Source: Myoxocephalus aenaeus (lineage: Eukaryota; Chordata; Actinopteri; Perciformes; Cottidae). Taken from it: DNA of 64,000 bases. The translations under genes were made by a program, and so were the position numbers. The DNA is taken from the NCBI GenBank assembly GCA_038501785.1, contig JBAMJR010000168.1:1120001-1184000 (forward strand), given 5' to 3'. The notes beneath the pieces are model-generated. The model saw nothing but the letters and a program-made list of their open reading frames with translations, was not told where the DNA came from and searched no databases. Shown one piece after another: positions 51,285 to 62,968 of the stretch (position 1 is its first letter; the number at the start of each line of letters is the position of its first letter).

Positions 51285-51490
51285 AATATCCTTCATTAAT
51301 AATCCCCTTGGGGAAATTATTCTCTGCATTTAACCCATCCTTAATTATGAAGGAACAGTGGGCTGCCCTGTGAGGCGCCCAGGGTTCAGTATCTTGCTCA
51401 AGGACACTTCAACATGCGAACTGTGGCTATCTTGGGGTTACAGCATGACCACTCATCCCCATGAGCTACAGCCGCCCTCACGCTGCAATG
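51285..51490 (-). mobile_element. SINE-like element, minus strand
   Basis: Reverse complement has GGCGGCTGTAGCTCATGGGG, then GTGTCCTTGAGCAAGATACT, GCGCCTCACAGGGCAGCCCA, and a CCCCAAGGGGATTATTAAT tail. This layout is a tRNA-like head, core and tail of a teleost SINE with degenerate B box. Confidence 0.65.
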
Positions 51491-51596
51491 GACACAAGCT
51501 ATTAGCTTAACTTTGTTTGTCGTTTTTGGTGCTCAGCATGAAGGGCAATACCGGTACTTACCCATAAAACAACAGCTTCCTATGGCGGAAAACATA

Positions 51597-51940
51597 CCGT
51601 ACTTTTCGGGTTATAAGCCGCTACTGCCTTCGGTCAGTGTCCCCGTTAGCTCCCCGCTGTAGCCAGCTGGGGCTCCTGCTAGCGCTCCGTCACTTCCCCG
51701 CTAACTTCCGCTAGCTCCCTGAAAACCACCGAAGGTAGCGGGACCAGGCTCGACACCCGACTTGGGCAGAGGGGACGCGGGCAGTAGCAGCAGCAGCGGG
51801 CAGTAGCAGCAGCAGTGGCCGGTAGCAGCAGAAGCGCTATCTAGCAGCGCTACTAGCAGCGCTAGCTAGCAGCGCTACTAGCTTGCTACAGCGGGGACAC
51901 TGATCAGCCGTAGGAGCGGCTTATAACCCGAAAAGTACGG
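51597..51940 (+). mobile_element. Foldback MITE, 344 bp, copy 2, with TA target duplication
   Basis: Termini CCGTACTTTTCGGGTTATAA and TTATAACCCGAAAAGTACGG are perfect inverses. TA flanks on both sides (51595-51596, 51941-51942). It is about 85% like copy 1 by eye, including AGCCAGCTGGGGCTCCTGCT and GGGACCAGGCTCGACACCCG. The interior has a small AGCAGCGCTACT expansion. Confidence 0.9.
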
Positions 51941-51944
51941 TAGT

Positions 51945-54900
51945 TGATGAGAGCCAACAAGTTGCAGGCAAAAAGCTGAACGACACTAAAAAGCTCTGCA
52001 CAGCTGTAGGGAACTGTGAAATTCACAAAAAGATTCCTGTCACTTTGTACATGGTCATTTAATATATTGCTAACATAAAACCTATATTTGCTAGTGCAGC
52101 TTTACAGTTGCAATGCTTCCATCTGTGGCAGTTAGCTTGGTAGCATACACAAGCTGAGCAGGCCGGAGACGGAGAAGCAGAACATACCAGTGTCTGCATG
52201 TTCGTACCCACTGAACTGTGGGGGGAAAAGCACTAACCTGGAGTGCTCACCACAACAACAACAGCAATAGTTTCTCTCTCTCCCACTCATTCCTCGCCCT
52301 CGACGCTCTTCACACCCCCTCACTGCAGCTCCACACCTCCACAGTCACTCCTCCTGATCACTGTTTTTAAGTACAGTCTCCGGCTGAGAGCTTCCAGTCT
52401 CAGACCCTGATTGCAATTCCAATGTGTTACTGCATAGCAGCACATAAAGATGAGTGTGGCGCATAGTAAACATTTGTTCTTAAGTGTGGTCCGTGAGGGG
52501 ACATATTTTTCAGTGATGGCAGGCCACCAGTGTTGAGTCGATGAAAGGGGAAACTCATTTTCATTCTCCTCTTTTCGGTACAGTCTGCTGCTCTGTTTCC
52601 TTTGCTTCTGCAAGACTGGATATTTTAGCTACGCAAATATGTATTGAAGGCAGCGCCTCTCAGGAGGCAGGAGAGATTCATTCTAATTGGTTTATTAAAC
52701 TTGAACAGTGCCAAAGGACCTCGATGTGTATTTGGCTAAAAATTATTACTCAAAACCCGGTGTGAAAAACCCAGAGGAAGAGAGGAGAGATGTGTGTATT
52801 TGAAGAGCTACCGAATTAAGTCTTTTCCCCCCAGGAGCCTTTAGCCACGCAACAATCCTTCCTTTTGAGTCTGGCGAGTAGAGGTCAAATCGACTATTTT
52901 TCTCCATTGGTAATGGGACAGTCGGTGAAACGGTTTGTAAGTCAAAGTTGAGTCACAAATTGCCATGATAAAATGACATGAAAAAGGAACCCTGTGATGT
53001 AAAAGGATGAGGTCGTTCTCTGTGTTCGATTTAGTCAATCCTTCCTGTTCAAGATGCATATCTTTAAAATCATCTCACAATCAGTGATTGTCAGTCGGCA
53101 TAACTAATTAACATGTTACAACAGCGTCACTTTTTTTTAAAGACACATGTAGGGCATTACATGAAATTCATTAATTACGTCAGTTTTCTTCCTCTTTTGT
53201 GTGTGCACATATACAACATCAGGAAACCCGATTACATGAATAATACAGATGTGACAGGGCCTTGGGGCCGCCCCTCAACAGAATACAAAGAACATGATAG
53301 ACAAAAAGAAACAGGAAACAGGAAACTAAATCAGCCGATAAGAATCATGTCTGGCAAGACATGTCGGGGAGGTGGCACACATAAACCAAAAGAGAGGAGA
53401 TACGCCTTTAGATGTCTTCTTTACCTGCTGAGTCTCACTGGCTAGCTAACCACTGGCTAAGAGCTAAGATAGCTATCGACGCGGTTTAAATACCTCCAAA
53501 CTGTACCTTCGATTTTAATCATATTATATGGTTCAATGTAAAAAAATAGTCTGTTTTCCTCAATATCGAAACTACAGTGAACTCAAGTAATGCCAAGAGT
53601 TCTTTGAAACAGTAAGTAAAGATGCACTGAATTATTGTTTTCACACAGGAGTAACCGCGTGACAGCTGACTGCAGCAGACCAAGGGGACATTACATTGAC
53701 TTACATTCATTTTGTGGAACTACCCTTACACTAAAGCTACCTTAAAACAAGTATTTACCCTGAAATACAATGATTCTAATTACGGGGACGTGCATTTTGT
53801 CCCCATAAGAAAGGTGGCCCCCACCTTGACACTGTAATCAGAATGATGTCCCCACAACCTGGTTAAAACAAGGCCACACACACACTATGAGCATCTTTAT
53901 TCACCCATGTTAATCCAGTGTAGCACTACTAGAATCTTTTTAACACCCCACAGTCTTGCTGTTCGGTACCATTTCGATCTTGTAGATCTTGTATGGTTCA
54001 TGATATGAAACCATGACAACAGTTTCCTTCCTTCACATCGAACCAGGAAGCAAGGCATCTCTGTTGTCTGTGTGTTCTCTGCATCTCGAGAACCGTTCGT
54101 CCGATCTACTTCACACTCGTTAGGTGTTTTTCTGGGGACCCAATGAAGTGCAGTGTGCAAATCGGACATGTTGAACATGAATAAACAAGCGGACGATGCT
54201 CTGTGCAATATAGGGGGCGGAGCTTCGGTTTAGCATGTCGCCCACAGCGGGCCTTTACAGGCTGTGGCTAGTTGACTGCGTTTCCTAAGCGTATGCTGTT
54301 GGATTAACTAAGAGTAGGGCTGCAGTCGACTTTCACTAAAATTCGTAGTTATGATGCGACGGCAGGCGCATGTTAGTGACGTCGGTGTGCAGCAGTGAAA
54401 CTACAATGTTCAGAAGATGGAATTTTTTTTAAATAATTTTACATGAATAAGATACTTTGTCCGTGTTTTTTCAGTGTTTCGTCAGACGACATGAAGTATT
54501 ACTTTATTAACGACATAAACAACCCGGTTAAAAGTATTACTTTATTAACGACATAAACAACCCGGTTAAAAGTATTGCTTTATGAATAAAGTTGGAATAG
54601 AAATGAAAGAAGAAATGAAAAGAAGACAACGAAGAACTGACAATTTGAGAGGTAGACTAAATACGTAAGGACAGGATGGCGATAGCGAGAGACAGGTGAC
54701 AGCTGGCTGACAACAGGTGTAACTCATGACTCATAACTCATGACTCTAGGTGTAACTCATGACAGGCGGGAAAACAGACAAAGTCAGGAAGTTAAACCCG
54801 ATAAGATGCAAGTGGAGAGGACTTTCAAACTAAAATAGAAAACATCCTACAACAAAAACCCTGGGACCTACAACTGTATGATGACATTTTAGTTTTAGGA

Positions 54901-55035
54901 CTTTCGTGTTTTGGCTGAGGACGATATAACAATCATCAGACAATATTGGTAATGTATGTGGAATACAAGCAGAGCCATGGTGCTATTACTGATGGAGGGG
55001 GAGGCTTGTTCTTGATTGGATTATTGCTCCTGAGA
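51945..55035. other. Unannotated stretch with two possible old repeats
   Basis: No coding exon supported. Segments 53765-53880 (GTCCCCATAAGAAAGGTGGC) and 53935-54240 (CATCTCGAGAACCGTTCGTC) look like dispersed fish repeats, but no second copy lies in this window. Segments at 54490-54570 contain a 46-bp sequence repeated twice (ACTTTATTAACGACATAAAC). Confidence 0.45.
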
Positions 55036-55038
55036 CAT

Positions 55039-55345
55039 CATGTACACACTGGAATGTACATACTGGAATACATACTATAATGTACACACTGTAATGTACA
55101 TGCTAGAATGTACACACTGTAATATACACACTGGAATGTACACACTGGAATGTACACACTGGAATACATACTATAATGTACACACTGGAATGTACATGCT
55201 AGAATGTACACACTGGAATGTACAGACTGGAATACATACTATAATGTACACACTGTAATGTACGAACTGTAATGTACACACTGTAATGTACGAACTGTAA
55301 TGTACACACTGTAATGTACGAACTGTAATGTACACACTGGAATGT
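55039..55345 (+). repeat. 14-bp tandem array (TGTACACACTGGAA) with variants
   Basis: Units TGTACACACTGGAA, TGTACATGCTAGAA, TACATACTATAA and TGTACGAACTGTAA mix into longer blocks; a three-unit block with AATACATACTATAATG recurs three times. Confidence 0.9.
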
Positions 55346-56138
55346 AACAGCTACTTTTTTTACCTAACACTCTCAAAGTGGACTGAAAATACTGTTAAAA
55401 TGTTGTTGAAGGGCATGTTCAATCATAGGTAATGTCCTATGGTTTTACTGTGTCTTTCACTGAACTGATGTCATAATTACAGTTAAATGACTCATCACAG
55501 AACAGTGAGTTGTGACTCCTTACTCGATATGGAGTCTTACATTTTTGAGACATTTATGTTGACAAAACTACTACACCGAGTTAGTGACCTGCAGAGGCAG
55601 ACATTTTAACCATAATGCCCAACAAATATTGTTGAAATTGTAGAATTTGATGGACATGGCAAATATACGGATTATTAGATATGCTATAGTAGGCGAGGCA
55701 TTATGAATGGCAGTGTCAGTCAGATGACCCAGACGGAAATATTTCAACCACCATCAGATGGATTGCCATGCAATTGTACAAACTGAAACTTTGATGGTCC
55801 CCAGAGGATTAATTGTACTGACTGGCAATCCTATGAGGTTTCCTCTCGTGCCACCAGCAAGGTTACATGTATTCATTTTAATGGATTGCCACAATATTTG
55901 ATACAGATACTCATGAAATCTGATGTGAATTGGCTGAATTAGTTTAAGTTTGGGCCCATTTCACCAAATATGCAACATGGAAGCTGCGATTGTCAATTTC
56001 ATATTATTTCCCCTCACGGTCCAATGCGCTTCACCAATTTACAACAATTACAAACCTTATACTTGTGACCCACAATGCGAGAGCTCAGTAAGACATCTTC
56101 AGCTATTTGCAATCATTTGTGAAATGGACCCCTAATTT

Positions 56139-56487
56139 AGGGTGACCAGACGTCCTCTTTTTCCCGGACATGTCCTCTTTTCGAGACCTAAAAAAAGCGT
56201 CCGGCAGGGATTCCAAAAACGTCCGGGATTTTGCTACGTCTGGGAAAATAGTTATTACCCCCTTACAAGTTTTGGAAATGGTATCTCCCTCACGTTCCAC
56301 CTTCTTGCGCAAGCTCTGACTGTAGAGAGAACTGTCATTGGTCGACCAATCTCAACGTAAATGTAAGTTCACGGCATGCTACACGCTACTGCTACCCCCC
56401 CCGCGACGAAGTGTCCTCCTCCTCCACCCCCCACCCCTCCCGGAACGAAGTGTCCTCTTTTTCACAAACTCAAATCTGGTCACCCTA
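56139..56487 (+). mobile_element. Non-autonomous hAT-like element, 349 bp
   Basis: Ends are AGGGTGACCAGACGTCCTCT and AAATCTGGTCACCCTA; inverted termini AGGGTGACCAGA/TCTGGTCACCCT are perfect over 12 bp. CCTAATT flanks both sides (56131-56137 and 56488-56494), extending to 8 bp with one mismatch. The phrase GTCCTCTTTTTC is repeated inverted and direct inside. Short, no coding capacity. Confidence 0.87.
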
Positions 56488-56495
56488 CCTAATTA

Positions 56496-59400
56496 GTCTT
56501 TCAAGGTTCAAAACTCAATACCCCAAAAGTCTTGCCAGATTCTGTCATGTTCACACATTTTGTATAAAGTCAAGATGAACCTTTTAGAGCACACTATTAA
56601 CCATTTAAATGTATATCTTTGTATTTTTTTACATCTCAAATCCAACCATTATTTCTGCCCCTAAAACCCCTAATGACGTGTGCTTACGTAAACTAAGACC
56701 AACCAAATTCAACCAATAAAATCATTAGAGCCATCCATCAATCAATCTGCGACTTTTAGCGGCAATGGAGGTGTGTGTGGAGCCACTGTCATCTATAGCG
56801 CCTACACTCTAAGACCGCCCATTTTTTAGCGGTCCAATCAAATGCGAAGGAGGATTTAAATCCCTCGTATAACTGCACACCGCTCAAATATTCTGTTTCA
56901 CAGTTCAGAACCTAAAGACGCCCGAGACATCAGCTCCTGTATGCAAGATTATCAACCAGTGAACATACTTATATTTGAATCATATTTACAGGCTCTGCTT
57001 CCTGAGTACGTGTGGACAGGGCGCTCTCCTCCTCCGCAGCCTGTGATTTAAGCTGATAAGCCTGGCTTATTTTTTACATGAAACCCCGGCTGGTGCAGCT
57101 TTAAGGAAGATGTGCCGGCAGCTCGCTGCAGTCATTACTGGTAATCATGTGTCCTCGGTACAGGCAGTGTGTATCCGTAATGTGACCATTACATAGTTAC
57201 GGGTAATAGTGTGAGGATGTGTACAGGTGAAGCTGTCAGGCTTTCATCAAGGCAAGATTCAAACAGGATGGACTTCCTGGCAATGAGCATGAGGACACGC
57301 TGTTAAGTGGTCAGCTGAGCATCTTTTCCTCTTCCTTAGTTTGGTACGGTGTCGTACGAGTGAGCCGCGTTAGACTGAGCAAAGGCTCATTTAAATTGCT
57401 AAACTACCGTAACCCTTGTGAGAAGAGACGTGTGGTTTAAAAAAAAATTTAAAGATCGTTACGTTTTAATAATTCTGTAAACTCCTTAAAATGACTCAGC
57501 GATTATAATGTTTCACTAAAACATGAAGTCCCCCTTACAAGGGCGGATTTCAGTCAGACACATCCCTGTAACCGTACGGGTCTGTGGGAGTCTAATAAAT
57601 CAATCTAGATCATTTTCTGACCAGTATAAGTGTCTCAAAATTGCGAAGCGAGACCAGAAGTTTATTTTTCCTTTTTTGGGGCTTTCCGAGATTCTGCGAT
57701 CTCATTGGTCCTCAGACTCTTCTGTAAACGCGTCAGACGGCACATGCGGAAGTAGGGGGTCATTTTGATATGCTGTTTGTCAAGGAAAGGCTCAAAGTAG
57801 GTCATTTTTCAATTTCTGAACCAAAAAAAAACACTGTTTTTGGACTGAATATGCTTCCTAACATGTCAATGCTTGTGTCTATTGTGATCATTATTTCAGA
57901 TTTAAATGCTTTAGGTCGTAATCTTTCTAAAGATGTGCAGTATTATTATTGAGACGATGGGAAGGCAACGAACAATACAATACAAAAAACTAGGGGAGCA
58001 ATCGAGGAGTCATTTTTGGGGAATCTTGCTCAGACTCTTGACTTTTGATCATATCCTCTTGGGAACTGAGGGAAAATAGTGTCTTCCAAATCCAGATTTT
58101 TTGTGATTTCCTACCTATTTAGAGTTAAAACTGACATTCATAAAAGGACTATTATTTAAATAAACAAATAACTAAAATGCTTCAGAACTAATTATATCAT
58201 TCCTGACATGTTAATAAAGAAGAAAATATATGAATATCATGGTAAAAAAATACAATAATTTAGCAATATTTGACTTACCCTTTGACTTTCCATAAAATGT
58301 GCTGGCTGATCTTGTGTCGAAAGAAAGAGGAAGTTGTCATGATCCCACCCCTACCCATGTGGTATCAATGGAAAGCCCAGGATGTGCTCTGTAGAGTACA
58401 TCAGGAGTTGATAGGGTAACTCAAATGAGTAAAAGGAGAGATGCAAAACCAAAGTGTCCACCACAGAGGACACAAATGAATGGGCTGGGTCTCAAGAGGA
58501 TTCGTTAGAGATCAAGGACAATAGGGTCTGGTATTCATATCGTGGTCATATGAGCTGTAGAACTAGGTAATAAGGGGACCCTAGGGTGGAACTGGTTGAG
58601 ACCTGCTGAAGACAAGGAACCGGGACAAATAGGGAGTGCTGAGTCACCTGAGGGTCTGATGTCACTGAAATATAGAATAAATGGTTCCATACAGAAAACG
58701 TCCTGCCACAGCAAGGCCATCAATGTCCCAAGATATTCATATTGATACCGTAGTGTTCAACAACACATCAATAGTCATTTTAAATACATTGTGGTATTGT
58801 TACGCTATTAGAATACATTTCTATTAGCCTATCATTTGAACTAGTCAAACAGGAGAATATCAACATTATTACGAAGTGTAACTGATATAGGGGTTTATCA
58901 AACTCAGAATTGTTTCAAAGTAATACAATATTAAACCCGTTAAAAAAACGTCACGACAATTGCAATGCTTATTATTTCTGCAGGTATTTGCTCGTAAGTA
59001 CAAGACCATTTTCTTTGGACCTGATGATATTTCTAAATGAAAAGTCAGATATTCACCAGTTTTATCATGTCATGCATATTGATAGCACATTCATGGCATC
59101 CCATCCAGTGGGATTGATTCAGTTTGGGGCTGAAAATCACCCATAAAATGAGTTCAGATAGTAGATACATTGTTAGATTTCTCCATCAATTACATTTAGT
59201 AATCCTGTTTTTTAGTGACTGAAATGTTCAAAGAGAGGCTCTGAAGATACAAACTATGAACCTGAATGTTACCATAAATGTTACAGTGTCCCCGCCATGT
59301 CATTACAGAACATGTAGCTCCTGCCCAGTCTATTTTCCCCGTACAGAAACATGAAATCAGCCGGACCGCATCCACAGAGCGAGCAGGCCGTTGGGGTTGG

Positions 59401-60640
59401 TCCTGAGCCGGCTGCTGTTGGGCTTCTTTAAATCTGCAGGGCAGCAGGTCTGTCATTATGTGAGCAGAGCTGTTGGGTGTGTCTGAGAGGCAGCCAGCCA
59501 GAAACTGGAAACCAGGCCACAGCAGCGGAAACATCTGTCCTCCGGTCTTCAGTGTGAGATCACACTGTCCCCTACTGGCTTTGACCAGCACTGCTGCACT
59601 GTGCTCAGATCACACAGCAGCTCATACGTGCTGTTCGCTGTAGTATAATCCAAACTGCAAAACCGAGAAGGGAAAACATGCTGAACATAGATATTGATTA
59701 CCACCTGCTTGGTGTTTTAATTAACATCAATATTGTAAGCGTTAATGATGTCTCTTGACCTCCACAGGTTGATGGTGAGTCGCTCCTCTGTGCCGTCTTA
59801 ACTTACAGCCTGTGCTGTGCATACAAGAGGACACCACAGACTCTATTTTCAGATCAAAAGTCAAGTGCGTCCGGCCCAGAGCGTTGAGAGCTAAACGCAC
59901 TTCTGGTGGAAATGGCAATTTATTTATAAAGCACATTTAACACACGTAAAGTGCTTCATAGAAAATTTATTTTGAAGAAACGTTGAGAAAAGCAGAAAGC
60001 CAAGCAAAACAGTAAACAATGGGATTTGTGTAATTTCAGAGAAATTTATATAGATATTTTAAATTAAGTCACAAAAATATGGAACACAGGTGTATTGAGC
60101 CGTCGACCTGCTCGGAGCAGTTCATTCTTGGTACCAAGAAATTAACGACGGGAGGAAATAACCTCAGTCCACCGTTATGGAGCGATTCTGTTCCAGCAAA
60201 GTAAGATACAACTTGGGATGTACAGGATCAAATCTGAGCTAGAACTAAATCACGTCCCAGGATGTAGCTTACAGAGAATGTGCAGCCTCAAGATCACGAT
60301 TGGACTCCTGTCCTACTTGTTCCTTTTTTCCATAGGTCCTATTTTTTAAATGTATTTAGTGTATCGTATTTGTTGAGACAAAACGGTGGAACTCTCCAAT
60401 TTTGCCATTTTCATTTCAGTTCCTCATCAGACAGCTCACTTGATTTTGCCTAAAAAAAAAACTGCAAGTCCCATAATGCACCACCAGCAGGCCAGTGCAG
60501 GCTGCTCATTCCTGTGAATGGAAGGTCTATCTCAGCAAACATTACAGCAGAGACAGAGAGGCAAGCAAGGGTTCAAATCATGGTACGACCAAAGAAGCCG
60601 CTGGTGCTGTAACAATTAATGTGTTGGATTGAAATAGTTT
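56496..60640. other. Intergenic sequence downstream of the olfactomedin gene
   Basis: No exon recognised. The minus frame at 59196-59591 (131 codons) has no family motifs and lies in sequence with ordinary base composition. Confidence 0.5.
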
Positions 60641-60644
60641 GAAG

Positions 60645-60650
60645 TTTATT
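60645..60650 (-). terminator. Candidate polyadenylation signal of the olfactomedin gene
   Basis: TTTATT on the plus strand reads AATAAA on the minus strand, about 390 bases past the stop codon. It is the nearest canonical hexamer I noticed downstream of the terminal exon. No transcript evidence is available. Confidence 0.35.
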
Positions 60651-61041
60651 TCCATTTTTTGTAGAACTTTTGCTTTTTGTTTTGAAAGTTTTCAACCTGA
60701 TGATCCAACCAGTCAACAACTAACAAATAAGGGAGCAATACATAATGAGCTGTGTTGGAAAGACTTGTCCCTTTGGGGTTCATGTACCAGACCATTTCAA
60801 GTTGGGCAAGAGTTGATCAAAACACCTAGAAACTTGACAGTATTTATGATTAATTTTCCAGCTTTATGACATGTTGTGTTACATTACAAACATTGGTTCC
60901 AACAGTGTGTGATATGCCCTACAAATCCTAACAATACGAAGTACCTGATTTGATACAGGCCCTGGTCTTAAAGTCTAGAGATCCGATCAGATGAGGACAA
61001 CGTTGCCATGTGTCCCACTCTGCAAGTGTCTTGGTGGTTGT

Positions 61042-61895
61042 TTACCCTTGGAAGTGGGCCTGGTAGGCCAGCAGGTATCCATCGTTGTACATGTAGATCT
61101 GCTTGTTAGTGGGGTTGTAGCTCAGGCTGGCCACTCCTTTCGCTACCTTCTCCAGCGGCAGAGCTAAGGAGTTGTCCTCTTTGCCCGTTGCGGTGTCGAA
61201 GGCGTAGAACACCTCTTCGGTGGTTTCGTCCGCATACCGAGTGGCATACAGCACACCGCACACCATGAAGGCGTTGCTCACTGCCTTCTTGAACAGCCTC
61301 GTCTCCCACGTCTGCGTGACATTGAGCGTCTCGGCCTCACCGTCCCAAACCAGCCGGCTCACTACTAGATTACCGTGGTTACCGACAGTGGCATACAGGG
61401 CCCACAGTCCCGACTCGTCCGCCTCTACGTCCACATCACTATAGGCGCGGCAGTCATAGTAACAATACGGGAACGTGTTTTTGAAACCCACGCCGATGCC
61501 TGGAAGGGTCACCCGCTGGACGGCGTTGCTGTTCAAGTCGTAGCGGCAGACGTCCGCAGAGCGGGCACAGTGGTAGTACAGCGCCTCGCCGTACAGGACG
61601 CCGCTGGGACCCTGAATGCTGTTGGCGTAAATGGAGGATGGCGCCACGGTGAAGTCCTTGTGGTTGGCGGAGGCCATGAAGTCTTCGTAGGTTTGGTAGA
61701 GGCGCAGGGTGTTGCCCCAGATGTGGCTGCTGAGCAGAGTCTGGACCCAGTAGCTGTTCTTCTGGCCCTCACTGTCCATCTGGGCCTGTTTACCCCACGA
61801 ACCGGAGGTGAGGGTCTTACCATAGGGACTGACCTTAGTCAGGACAGGATTGCTAATGTTGGAGATCAGGCCCTTGAGGCAGTACATGTCCTGAC
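61042..61895 (-). CDS. olfm4: Olfactomedin-4-like terminal exon encoding the OLF domain
   Basis: The exon is 854 nt including the stop; the acceptor is CTGCTTCCAG/GTCAGG. It encodes essentially the whole olfactomedin beta-propeller in one exon, as is common in this family. Visible family marks include VLYGEALYYH, the DESGLW box, LNVTQTWETR with an NVT sequon, VSNAFMVCGVLYATR and LSYNPTNKQIYMYNDGYL. Of the calcium ligands known from myocilin, the Asp of DESGLW and the Asn-Ala of SNAF are present. The Ile-Asp pair before YNP is Leu-Ser here, so the metal site may differ. Extra cysteines (YHCARSADVC, YCYYDCR) probably form subfamily-specific disulfides. The frame is intact with no sign of decay. 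Confidence 0.95.
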
Positions 61896-62878
61896 CTGGA
61901 AGCAGAGATATTCAATTCAGTTCAATTCAGTTTATTTTATATAGCCCAACATCACAAATACAAGTTTGCCTCGGAGGGCTTTACAATCTGTACACATAAC
62001 ATCCTGTCCCGGGACCTCACATCGGATCAGGAAAAAACTCCCCAAATAAAGATAGTAAAAACCCTTTCACAGGGAAAAAAGGGGAAGAAACCTGAGGGAG
62101 AGCAACAGAGGAGGATCCCTCTCCCCGGATGGACAGAAGCGATAGATGTCATGTGACCATAATGAATAACGTAACAGTGTTACAGCACATTACATGAATA
62201 TGACAGAAATTATTCATATGAGAAGATATGAGAAGGTGAATGCAGAGAAGGTCTGGAGCAAGGGTAGCCAACACAGCCTGTGTCAACAAAGAAAGAAGCA
62301 CGAGTCACTGGCAGAATTTGGTCAATGCATTTCTTCCTGAGGCTAGCGTATATATTAACAGGACCGCATTAATAATCTGAATGCCAGCCAGCCTACACCT
62401 TGAGAAGAGTAGGAATATTTTCAGTTCATTATGAAACTGTGGCCGGACACACAGTCGAGGTAATTAATGGGAAACCCAAAAAGAAATCTGTGAAGTCTTT
62501 GACAAAATTATTTTTCCCAGTCTTGTGGATGAACCATGAGATGCTACATCATCGTTTGAGAACCACTTTCAGGAGTGGCAGGTACCTTTTTAACAAATTT
62601 ACATTTAGTACAGATCATATTTAGTTTCAAATTCTGACACCTTTAAATACCCATTTAATCAAAGCAACAATATTTGAATTGTTCAGTTGTTTTGACTAAA
62701 AAACACAATGTTGATCGGCAACATATTTTATTCAGTCTGCTTGCCTCTAAAGTCCTTGGGGATGGACTTGCAGGACTCAGCGCCGTTCTTCAGGTAGCGC
62801 AGTGCCTCTTTGACCGTCTTCATGTTAAACGTGTCCGACATCGTCATTTTGTCTACAGATGTACGCAGTTTACCCATC

Positions 62879-62968
<90 letters not shown>

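Noticed and set aside
59196..59591. 131-codon minus-strand frame downstream of the olfactomedin gene
   Set aside because: No family motifs; could not support it as an exon.
61375..61944. 189-codon plus-strand frame opposite the OLF exon
   Set aside because: It is the antisense shadow of a GC-rich coding exon; the minus frame has clear homology and splice sites.
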